DNA of 6,558 nucleotides from Anaerolineales bacterium (GTDB taxonomy: Bacteria > Chloroflexota > Anaerolineae > Anaerolineales > E44-bin32): positions 1 through 6,558 of the forward strand of contig JAHFAU010000106.1 in NCBI GenBank assembly GCA_023250385.1, given 5' to 3'. The notes below the pieces were generated by a model. It was not told the origin of the DNA, did no database searches, and was given only the letters and a program-made list of their open reading frames with translations. The position numbers and the translations under genes were made by a program. Positions within the stretch are counted from its first letter, which is position 1; every line of letters begins with the position of its first letter. Shown here piece by piece: positions 1 to 5,607 of the stretch.

Positions 1-1548
1 ACCGTGCAGTGCCAGCAGCCAGCGGATCGGGCGGGCGAAGGCAGCTCCGCTCGCGTCCCAGCGCATCGGCTGCTCGAATTCCAGCGAGCCAAGCAGGCCA
101 GGGAGCGCCTGTTCGAGGACCGCCGCAGCCGGCCGCCCCACTTCTGTGATTTCCGCCACGGCGTAGTTCCCGGCCTCAAATTCTTGGGCTCGCAGGGCGC
201 TGACCGCCACGCCCGTGCTCTTGGCAAATCCGCGGGCGGCCGCGGTCGGGCCCCCATGCTCATCGAAGGCCCGGTTCATCGGCGGCCCCTTCACGGTGCG
301 AGTCAGATCGGTTTGGCGCGCCGCCAGACCCTTGACATGCACGACCAGCCGGCGGGGCGCGCCCATCACCTCGATCCCCCGATGCCTCAGTCGCAGTTCT
401 TCGAGCAGCGGGGCCACCTTCAGCTCAAGTTGGGTCAGGGCGTCGCTGAGATCGCCTACCGGCAGCTCTTCGGTCCCCAATTCGAGCACAAAGGGTGCCG
501 GTTGGGGCGGCGGACGTCCGCGCACCGACCGCGCCCGGGCTCGGGGCCTGCTGGATTCACGCCAGGGAAACCCCTGTCGTTCGCGTTCGGCCAAGTAGGC
601 CCGGGCCACTTCCCGGGCAATCTCGCGCATCTTGCCAAAGTAGGAAGCTCGCTCCGCAACCCCGATCGAGCCGCGGGCATCCAGCACATTGAAGGTGTGC
701 GAGCACTTGAGCAGATAGTCGTACGCCGGAAAGACCAGCCCGCCTTCCAGGGCTCCGCGGGCCTCCTGCTCAAAATCACCAAACATCTGCTTCAGCCGGG
801 TTACGTCTGCAGTCTCAAAGAAATACTTGCTGTGCTCCTGTTCTGCGGTAAGCAGCAGGTCGCCGTAGCTGCGGCGACCATCCCAACGAATTTCCGAGAA
901 GTGGCTCACGCCCTGAACCGCCATCAGGATCCGCTCCAGCCCGTAAGTGATCTCCACCGATACCGGATCCAGGCTCATCCCGCCGGCCTGCTGGAAATAG
1001 GTGAACTGAGTAATCTCGAGGCCGTCCAGCCAGACTTCCCAACCCAGTCCCCAGGCACCCAACGGCGGGGCCTCCCAGCGGTCTTCGATAAAGCGGATAT
1101 CGTGCAGATGGGGATTGATCCCCAGGGCCTCCAGCGACCGCAGAAAGACTTCTTGCGGGTTTCCTGGATCGGGCTTGAGGATCACCTGATATTGGTAGTA
1201 AACCCCCATTCGATTCGGATTTTCGCCGTAGCGCGCATCGTCCGGCCGGACGGTGGTCTCGACGTAGGCCACCCGCCAGGGTTCGGGGCCCAAGACCCGC
1301 AGGAAGGTCGCCGGGTTCATCGTTCCGGCCCCAACCTGGGTGTAATAGGGCTGCCAGATCAGGCAGCCCTCTTTCGCCCAAAACCGCTCCAGTGCCGAGA
1401 CCGCCTGCTGGAAAGTCAGCCCGGGGAGGCGAGGCGCCGCCCGAGTCCGCGCAGCAGAGGTTTTGCGCTTGCGCCTGCTCGGCGATCGGCTAGGAATAGA
1501 CGCTTGACTCCTTAAGTCGGCGCACCTGGCGCACGAAGCGCGGCACAT
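1..1548 (-). CDS. glyQS: Glycyl-tRNA synthetase, fused alpha-beta chain (3' end outside window)
   Basis: Class II aminoacyl-tRNA synthetase that charges tRNA-Gly with glycine in the cytoplasm. The frame (codons at 1548, 1545 ... 3) is open to the window edge, giving 516 codons. The alpha (GlyQ) part runs from about 1419 to 565: 'TFQQAVSALERFW', 'VGAGTMNPATFLR', the class II motif 'RYGENPNR' (1233-1210) followed by 'YYQYQVILKP', and 'HTFNVLDARGSIGVAER'. It ends at the usual GlyQ terminus 'GFP'. After a basic, Pro-rich linker of about 25 residues (573-498) the beta (GlyS) part begins with 'FVLELGTEELP' (492-460) and continues through 'APRRL' to 'RPIRWLLALHG'. There is no stop between the parts, so this is one polypeptide; about 520 beta residues lie beyond the window. 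Start: ATG 1548 is the only ATG/GTG/TTG between the in-frame stop at 1551-1549 and the conserved region, but it lies 59 bases inside recO without a clear ribosome-binding site. ATT at 1497 is the main rival. Fused GlyRS is known in Chlamydia and plastids. Identity is secure; the start is not. Confidence 0.93.
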   Translation of the reverse strand, partial: MCRASCARCADLRSQASIPSRSPSRRKRKTSAARTRAAPRLPGLTFQQAVSALERFWAKEGCLIWQPYYTQVGAGTMNPATFLRVLGPEPWRVAYVETTVRPDDARYGENPNRMGVYYQYQVILKPDPGNPQEVFLRSLEALGINPHLHDIRFIEDRWEAPPLGAWGLGWEVWLDGLEITQFTYFQQAGGMSLDPVSVEITYGLERILMAVQGVSHFSEIRWDGRRSYGDLLLTAEQEHSKYFFETADVTRLKQMFGDFEQEARGALEGGLVFPAYDYLLKCSHTFNVLDARGSIGVAERASYFGKMREIAREVARAYLAERERQGFPWRESSRPRARARSVRGRPPPQPAPFVLELGTEELPVGDLSDALTQLELKVAPLLEELRLRHRGIEVMGAPRRLVVHVKGLAARQTDLTRTVKGPPMNRAFDEHGGPTAAARGFAKSTGVAVSALRAQEFEAGNYAVAEITEVGRPAAAVLEQALPGLLGSLEFEQPMRWDASGAAFARPIRWLLALHG

Positions 1549-2281
1549 TTAGCTCGCGTTCGAGCAGGTAGCTGAGGTAGCTCTCCAGCAAGCCATCCAG
1601 TTCCTGCGCCACCGTCGGGCTGAGCTTCGGCCGGGCGGCCTGCTCATAAGAGTTGCGCTGGTTGTGGCGAAGCACTTTCAACGCCGGGAGCGACAACGGC
1701 CGGGCCTGCTCGCGCTGCGGTCCGCAGCTCGGACACAGCAGCCCACCCTCAGACAGCGAAAAGAACTGATCTACCGGCCGGGCCTCGTTGGAGCAGCTTA
1801 CGCAACGGAACAATTCCGGCCGAAACCCAACCAGGTCCAACAAGCGGACCTGGAAGTACCGCAGTGCGGCCTCCGGCTCCGCTTCTCGATCCAGCCGGTC
1901 AAGTGTGTCGGCAGCGAGCTGGAACAGATCGAGCGAGTCGCTCTCTTGAATCCCAAAACGGTCAATGAGCTCAGCAACCGAGGCGGCCAGGCCGAGTCTG
2001 AGCAGGTCGGCCCTGATTTGGGGAAAGGTCCGGACGGCCTCCGCCTGGGTGATGATGTCGAGCTCGCGGCCGCGGGCCAGCAGCAGGTTGACCAGGGTAA
2101 AGGGCTCGAGGTGACCTGCCTTCTTCGACCCGGGGCGGCGCACTCCCTTCGCCACGACCCGCAGTTTGCCTCGCTGCGCGGTAAACAGGGTCAACAAACG
2201 ATCCGCCTCACCCAGGTCCGACCGGCGAAGCACGATCGCATCCGTTCGATAAACTCGACCCCGCTCGGTCACCCGGGGCAT
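1490..2281 (-). CDS. recO: DNA repair protein RecO (recombination mediator)
   Basis: RecO of the RecFOR pathway binds single-stranded DNA and SSB, anneals strands and, with RecR, loads RecA at gaps. The 263-residue product is of normal family length. The N-terminal OB-fold shows the hallmark 'YRTDAIVLRRSDLGEADRLLTLFT' region (residues 11-34, given here in part as the motif YRT...GEADR) and 'GKLRVVAKGVRRPGSK' (38-53). A helical domain follows, then 'GFRPELFRC' and a four-cysteine zinc site, C160-x2-C163 and C183-x2-C186, as in Deinococcus-type RecO. The open frame reaches back to 2554 inside cdd, but residues before 2281 do not resemble RecO. ATG 2281 is the first plausible start; it lacks a Shine-Dalgarno sequence and overlaps a -10 element. 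GTG 2272 (260 residues) is an alternative leaderless start and still leaves a normal RecO N-terminus. The gene lies 32 bases after cdd and overlaps glyQS if that starts at 1548 or 1497. Confidence 0.95.
   Translation of the reverse strand: MPRVTERGRVYRTDAIVLRRSDLGEADRLLTLFTAQRGKLRVVAKGVRRPGSKKAGHLEPFTLVNLLLARGRELDIITQAEAVRTFPQIRADLLRLGLAASVAELIDRFGIQESDSLDLFQLAADTLDRLDREAEPEAALRYFQVRLLDLVGFRPELFRCVSCSNEARPVDQFFSLSEGGLLCPSCGPQREQARPLSLPALKVLRHNQRNSYEQAARPKLSPTVAQELDGLLESYLSYLLERELNVPRFVRQVRRLKESSVYS
1508..1514 (-). promoter_or_regulatory. Strong Shine-Dalgarno sequence at the recO/glyQS junction
   Basis: TAAGGAG on the minus strand, inside the last codons of recO. It lies 10 bases upstream of an in-frame ATT (1497-1495) of the glyQS frame and 34 bases downstream of the ATG at 1548, so it cannot serve that ATG. 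No ATG, GTG or TTG follows at usable distance in the glyQS frame. If functional, it points to AUU initiation for glyQS. If not, it is a chance match from Lys-Glu codons in recO. Confidence 0.45.
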
Positions 2282-2288
2282 TATACCA
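2280..2288 (-). promoter_or_regulatory. Extended -10 promoter element for recO
   Basis: Minus-strand TGG-TATAAT: a consensus -10 hexamer (2285-2280) preceded by the TGn extension (2288-2286), in the short cdd-recO gap. A partial -35, TTGCAG, lies at 2310-2305 with a long 19-base spacer; extended -10 promoters tolerate a poor -35. Seven bases separate the -10 from position 2272, the first base of an in-frame GTG of recO, so a transcript starting there would be leaderless. The hexamer overlaps the ATG at 2281, which such a transcript would lack. Confidence 0.6.
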
Positions 2289-2313
2289 ATCGGGTCGAAT
2301 TGCCCTGCAAACG

Positions 2314-2724
2314 CTAGGAGAGGACCAGATCTTGGGGTCCGAAGGCGTGGGGGATGAGTTTGTGCAGGTGGGTCTTCAGGTGAATCTTGCCGGTAGAGTC
2401 GGCAACGATCACCAGCACTTCGCTGCCGAACTCGGAGAGCACCTGCCGGCAGGCGCCGCAGGGGGCTCCGCCATTCTCCGTGACTACCGCAATCGCCTCG
2501 AAGGCCCGCTCGCCATCGGACACCGCCCGGAAGACCGCGTTCCGTTCGGCGCACATCGTGGTGGGGTAGGCCGCGTTCTCGACATTGGCTCCCTCATAGA
2601 TCTGACCCGAGCGGCCCAGCAGGGCCGCCCCTACCGGGTAGTTCGAGTATGGGGCGTATGCTCTCCGCCGGACGGCCTGAGCCCGCTGGATCAGCTCAGC
2701 GATTGCCGCGTCGCTCGGATCCAT
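2314..2724 (-). CDS. cdd: Cytidine deaminase
   Basis: Zinc enzyme that hydrolyses cytidine and deoxycytidine to uridine and deoxyuridine in pyrimidine salvage, normally a homotetramer in this short form. At 136 residues it has the usual length of tetrameric Cdd. Visible signatures are 'APYSNYPVGAAL' (24-35), substrate-binding 'NVENAAYP' (47-54), the catalytic 'CAE' (zinc ligand C58, proton-shuttling E60), 'PCGACRQ' (88-94, zinc ligands C89 and C92), and the C-terminal 'LIPHAFGPQDL'. No key residue is missing. The ATG at 2724 lies 29 bases inside the end of the upstream CNNM-CBS gene, with a modest AGG four bases ahead, so translational coupling is likely. Clustering with recO and glyQS follows the Firmicutes pattern, although era, normally between cdd and recO, is absent. 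Confidence 0.97.
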   Translation of the reverse strand: MDPSDAAIAELIQRAQAVRRRAYAPYSNYPVGAALLGRSGQIYEGANVENAAYPTTMCAERNAVFRAVSDGERAFEAIAVVTENGGAPCGACRQVLSEFGSEVLVIVADSTGKIHLKTHLHKLIPHAFGPQDLVLS

Positions 2725-4021
2725 CTAGCCTGCCCTGTCCATTCCCACGCGTCTCGACTTCCGGTTCGACCGTCAGCTTCCGCGCCCGCACCCTCCGGAT
2801 TCGACGCCGGACCACTTGATCCACGACCAGTTCCAGACCGCCTGACTCAAGTCTGTCACCTGGAGAGGGAACCCGTCCCAGCTCACTATAGATAAACCCT
2901 CCCAGAGTCTCGTCCGCCTGCTTGGGCAGATCCGCCCCTGCAATTTCATTGACGTCGTCCAGGTCGATCCCTCCGCTGAAGACGTACTCGCCATCCTCCA
3001 GCTGGTGGAAGCTGGCCTCCTCGGCAAAGTCATACTCGTCCCGGATCTCGCCGATTATCTCCTCCACAATGTCTTCGAGCGTGACCAGCCCAGCCGTGCC
3101 ACCGTACTCGTCAACCACAACTGCCATGTGGACCCGGCGCGATTGCAGCTCCTCAAGCAGTTCATCGACCTTCTTGGCCTCGGGCACGAAGTACGCGTCT
3201 CGCATGAGCTGCCCTACCGTCCGACCATGCTCGCCTTCTTGCCAGGCACTTAGCAGGTCTTTCACGAAGACCAACCCGGTGACGTCATCAATCGTACTCC
3301 GATAGACCGGCGCTCGAGAGTAGCCGGTCTCCAGCAGCCGGTCGGTCGCCTCCGACAGGGTGGTCTGCTCCTCAAAGGCCAGCATGTCGATCCGAGGGAC
3401 CATCACCTCCCGGGCCAGGGTGTCATCGAGTTGGAAGATGGAATAGATCATGGCCTTCTCTTCTCGCTCGATGGAGCCGCCTTCCTCGCCGGCGTCCACC
3501 ATGGTCATGATCTCTTCCTCGGTTACAACCGGAAGACCAGCGCGTTTGTCTGCGCCAGCCAGCGCTTCAACCAAGCGGAATATCAGCCGACCGAGCGGGG
3601 CCAATCCGCCGACAACGAGTGCTGCGACTGGAGCCAGGCGGGCTGCCCATCGCTCCGGCTCTCGCCTGACCAAGTTCTCTGCCGACAATTCGATCACAGT
3701 CATCGCCAGCCCCACCCCTGCCAGCGACAGTGCTAAGACTCCGAGCCGCAGACCCGCGGCCGCCTGGGCGACCAAGATCACCGCTGCCAGGCCGACGACC
3801 AAGGAACGAACGAGCGCGAATGCCAGCCGGAGCGACATGAGATAGCGGCTGGATTCAGCACCGATCCGGGCTGCCAGCCCCGCCCCAGACACGCCCTCCT
3901 GCTCCAACCGTTCAAGCTCGGCCGGACGGCTGTGGACCAGCGCGCTGCGGGTGCTGGCGAGTACGGCTTCGAGAAACACGAACGCCAGCAGGATCGGCAA
4001 TCCGATCAGCGGCTCAGCCAT
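2696..4021 (-). CDS. HlyC/CorC-family (CNNM/CBS) membrane protein
   Basis: Predicted inner-membrane protein of the family that includes CorC, linked in characterised members to Mg2+/Co2+ efflux; older names call it hemolysin C. The 441 residues show the full order: CNNM/DUF21 transmembrane domain with hydrophobic stretches at about 5-25, 64-88, 91-112 and 127-152; a connecting helix with 'TEEEIMTMVDAGEEGGSIEREEKAMI' elements (167-192, only in part motif-like); two CBS domains (about 200-262 and 268-325) with 'VMVPRIDM' and 'VDEYGGTAGLVTLEDIVEEI'; and a CorC_HlyC domain (about 335-415). The C-terminal tail is basic and polar. The ATG at 4021 overlaps the glmU stop (ATGGCTGA) and has GGAG four bases upstream, indicating coupling with glmU. 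The usual bacterial membrane motifs look altered (Arg where TM1 usually has Glu; 'IELSAEN' in place of GExxPK), so transport activity is uncertain. Family assignment is firm. Confidence 0.93.
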   Translation of the reverse strand: MAEPLIGLPILLAFVFLEAVLASTRSALVHSRPAELERLEQEGVSGAGLAARIGAESSRYLMSLRLAFALVRSLVVGLAAVILVAQAAAGLRLGVLALSLAGVGLAMTVIELSAENLVRREPERWAARLAPVAALVVGGLAPLGRLIFRLVEALAGADKRAGLPVVTEEEIMTMVDAGEEGGSIEREEKAMIYSIFQLDDTLAREVMVPRIDMLAFEEQTTLSEATDRLLETGYSRAPVYRSTIDDVTGLVFVKDLLSAWQEGEHGRTVGQLMRDAYFVPEAKKVDELLEELQSRRVHMAVVVDEYGGTAGLVTLEDIVEEIIGEIRDEYDFAEEASFHQLEDGEYVFSGGIDLDDVNEIAGADLPKQADETLGGFIYSELGRVPSPGDRLESGGLELVVDQVVRRRIRRVRARKLTVEPEVETRGNGQGRLDGSERRGNR

Positions 4022-5366
4022 CGGGCTCCAACCTTCGGATCACTCGAGCGGGAACGCCGGCCGCCAGGGTATAGGCGGGTATGTCCTTGGTCACGACCGC
4101 TCCGGCTCCGGTCCGAGCGCCCCGCCCCACCGTGACCGGCGCCACGAGCATCGTGTCGCTGCCAATGAACGCTCCGTCCCCAATCGTCGTGGGATGTTTG
4201 TATTGGCCATCAAAGTTGCAGGTGATGGTGCCTGCGCCGATGTTTACGTCTTGGCCAATCGTAGCGTCCCCCAGGTACGAGAAGTGGCCGACTTTGACGC
4301 CGGGGCCGAGGGTGCTGTTCTTGATTTCGCCGAAGTTTCCAACATGGACCCCCGGACCCAGCCGGGCCCCGCTGCGCAGCCGGGCAAACGGCCCGACCTC
4401 GACGTCCGCTTGCAAGCTTGCCCCTTCCAAGACCGAGGCTTCGATCCGGCAGCGATCTCCGACCTGCGTATCCCGCAGAATGGAATTCGGTCCGACCTGG
4501 CACCCGGATCCAATCACCGTATTCCCTTGCAGATAGGTGCCAGGCATCAGCAGCGTGTCGGAGCCGACCCGGACTCCGGCATCGACGTAGGTGGCGGATG
4601 GATCCAGGAGCCGCACCCCGCCGGCCATCAGCTCACGGTTGATTCGGCGGCGGACCGCCCCTTCCGCGGCTGCCAGGTGCTCTAGGGTGTTGATCCCAAT
4701 GGCCTCATCGGGATCGATCAGCTTCAGTTCTCCGATCGGCGATCCGCCGGCCGTCGCCAGTCCCACCAGATCAGTCAGGTAGTACTCGCCCTTTGAGGAC
4801 TTGGCGATTTTTGGAAGGTGCTCCCAGAGCCATTTAGCCTGGAAACAATAGGCGCCGAGGTTGAGTTCTGTGAGTGCGAGCTGAGCAGGACTGGCTTGAG
4901 CCTCCTCGACGATGCCGGTAATGCGGCCCGAGGCGTCTCGCTCGATGCGTCCGAACCCGCGCGGCTGATCACTCTCTGCGATCAACAGGGTCAAGGGCCC
5001 CGGGTTGGCTTGCTGCGCTCGGACGAGCGCCTGCAGACTGGCGGCGGTCAGCAAAGGCATGTCCGCATTCGTCACGAGCAGCAGCTCCGAACTCCCTTTC
5101 AGGGCGTTGGCAGCCTGGGTTACCGCGTGGCCGGTCCCGAGCGGCTCGGCCTGGACGATGAAGCGGGCCTCCCTGCCGGCGGCGGTCTTCAGCTCATCCG
5201 CATCGGACGGAATTACCACATGCGGCTGCTCGCCGACGGCCAGCCGGCAGGCTTCCACCGACCAGCGGATGAGCGGCCAGCCCCCGAGTGGCTGCAGCAT
5301 CTTTGGCACGCCGGATTTCATCCGGGTCCCCAGACCGGCGGCCAATACCAATGCTTTAGTAACCAT
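4014..5366 (-). CDS. glmU: Bifunctional GlmU: GlcNAc-1-P uridyltransferase / GlcN-1-P acetyltransferase
   Basis: Makes UDP-GlcNAc, precursor of peptidoglycan and other surface polymers: the C-terminal half acetylates glucosamine-1-phosphate with acetyl-CoA, the N-terminal half then joins the product to UTP. Of 450 residues, 1-~235 form the pyrophosphorylase, with 'LAAGLGTRMKS' (8-18), K22, 'PLGTGHA' (75-81), metal-binding D102 in 'NADMPL', 'GEYYLTD' (193-199) and N226. Residues ~250-445 are a left-handed beta-helix of hexapeptide repeats with 'ARLRSGA', 'VGNFGEIKNS', the putative catalytic H361 in 'GHFSYLGDA', 'VNIGAGTITCNFDG' and 'GAFIGSD'. Both active sites appear intact; F385 replaces the Tyr of E. 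coli GlmU. The short C-terminus ends 'GVPARVIRRLEPDG' without the E. coli basic tail. ATG 5366 is chosen over the TTG two codons earlier (5372) because it starts the conserved 'KALVLAAG' region; neither has a clear Shine-Dalgarno sequence. The stop overlaps the next gene by 8 bases. Confidence 0.96.
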   Translation of the reverse strand: MVTKALVLAAGLGTRMKSGVPKMLQPLGGWPLIRWSVEACRLAVGEQPHVVIPSDADELKTAAGREARFIVQAEPLGTGHAVTQAANALKGSSELLLVTNADMPLLTAASLQALVRAQQANPGPLTLLIAESDQPRGFGRIERDASGRITGIVEEAQASPAQLALTELNLGAYCFQAKWLWEHLPKIAKSSKGEYYLTDLVGLATAGGSPIGELKLIDPDEAIGINTLEHLAAAEGAVRRRINRELMAGGVRLLDPSATYVDAGVRVGSDTLLMPGTYLQGNTVIGSGCQVGPNSILRDTQVGDRCRIEASVLEGASLQADVEVGPFARLRSGARLGPGVHVGNFGEIKNSTLGPGVKVGHFSYLGDATIGQDVNIGAGTITCNFDGQYKHPTTIGDGAFIGSDTMLVAPVTVGRGARTGAGAVVTKDIPAYTLAAGVPARVIRRLEPDG

Positions 5367-5372
5367 TCGCAA

Positions 5373-5390
5373 CGCCGGCTGCCGCCAGCG
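5373..5390 (-). promoter_or_regulatory. Hairpin in the glmU ribosome-binding region
   Basis: Minus strand CGCTGGC-GGCA-GCCGGCG can form a 7-bp stem (one G-U pair) with a 4-base loop. It ends six bases before ATG 5366 and directly abuts the alternative TTG 5372, just where a Shine-Dalgarno sequence would be. No T-run follows, so it is not an intrinsic terminator. Short GC stems arise by chance in DNA of this composition, so a regulatory role is only a suggestion. Confidence 0.3.
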
Positions 5391-5481
5391 GGATCAGAGA
5401 TTGCATGTTGTGGCGGGGACGGCGGAGGAATTTAAGTCAGGATCGTCGTCGGACATGGAGATTTGTGAGCTTAATAGCAGG

Positions 5482-5552
5482 CTGGGGCGCCAGGATTCGA
5501 ACCTGGATCCACGGATCCAAAGTCCGGTGTGCTACCTTTACACCACGCCCCA
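5482..5552 (-). tRNA. trnQ: tRNA-Gln, anticodon UUG
   Basis: The minus strand folds as a 71-base cloverleaf: acceptor TGGGGCG/CGCCCCA (7 perfect pairs), D arm GTGT-AAAGGTA-GCAC, anticodon arm CCGGA-CTTTGGA-TCCGT, 4-base variable loop GGAT, T arm CCAGG-TTCGAAT-CCTGG, discriminator G. The loop places TTG at positions 34-36, so the tRNA reads CAA and, by wobble, CAG. The weak U1-A72 pair, G2-C71, G3-C70 and G73 agree with glutamine identity elements known from E. coli. CCA is not fully encoded (CCT follows) and must be added enzymatically. The closing pair of the anticodon stem, 27-43, is a C-U mismatch. The gene stands alone between a response regulator gene and glmU, with an extended -10 element upstream. 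Confidence 0.96.
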
Positions 5553-5566
5553 AGGGACAGGCGGCC

Positions 5567-5575
5567 ATTGTATCA
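5567..5575 (-). promoter_or_regulatory. Extended -10 promoter element for tRNA-Gln
   Basis: Minus strand TGA-TACAAT: hexamer TACAAT (5572-5567) with the TGn extension (5575-5573), ending 14 bases before the tRNA 5' end. A transcript starting about 7 bases downstream would carry a short leader for RNase P to remove. No -35-like hexamer is visible 16-18 bases upstream, where the sequence is GC-rich. Since I see no terminator after the tRNA, this promoter might also feed glmU. Confidence 0.55.
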
Positions 5576-5607
5576 TCCCCGCCCCTAGGAGCCGCGGATG
5601 GGGGGAA

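Noticed and set aside
815..1381. A 188-codon minus-strand frame inside glyQS
   Set aside because: It is a shifted frame of the same strand as glyQS and has no recognisable domain; the neighbouring frame carries all GlyQ motifs.
4..1515. A 503-codon open frame on the plus strand
   Set aside because: It is antisense to glyQS, whose minus-strand translation matches GlyQ and GlyS throughout. Its translation is low-complexity, resembles no family and arises from GC-rich codon bias.
2282..2554. A 91-residue N-terminal extension of RecO reaching into cdd
   Set aside because: The frame is open but overlaps the certain cdd gene out of frame, and its residues do not resemble RecO; the family N-terminus begins after 2281.
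5426..5440. TTAAAT at 5435-5430 as a -10 for glmU
   Set aside because: No TGn extension and no -35-like hexamer at 16-18 bases; one weak AT-rich hexamer is not enough to call a promoter.
5396..5455. A 20-codon frame (ATG 5455 to TGA) upstream of glmU, in the same frame as glmU
   Set aside because: It could be a leader peptide or a glmU start cut off by a TGA, but there is no Shine-Dalgarno sequence, and GlmU needs no residues upstream of 5366. Chance is more likely.
5567..5607. A possible intrinsic terminator between the response regulator gene and the tRNA
   Set aside because: Only a 5-bp CATCC/GGATG pairing with a large loop is visible and there is no T-run on the minus strand.
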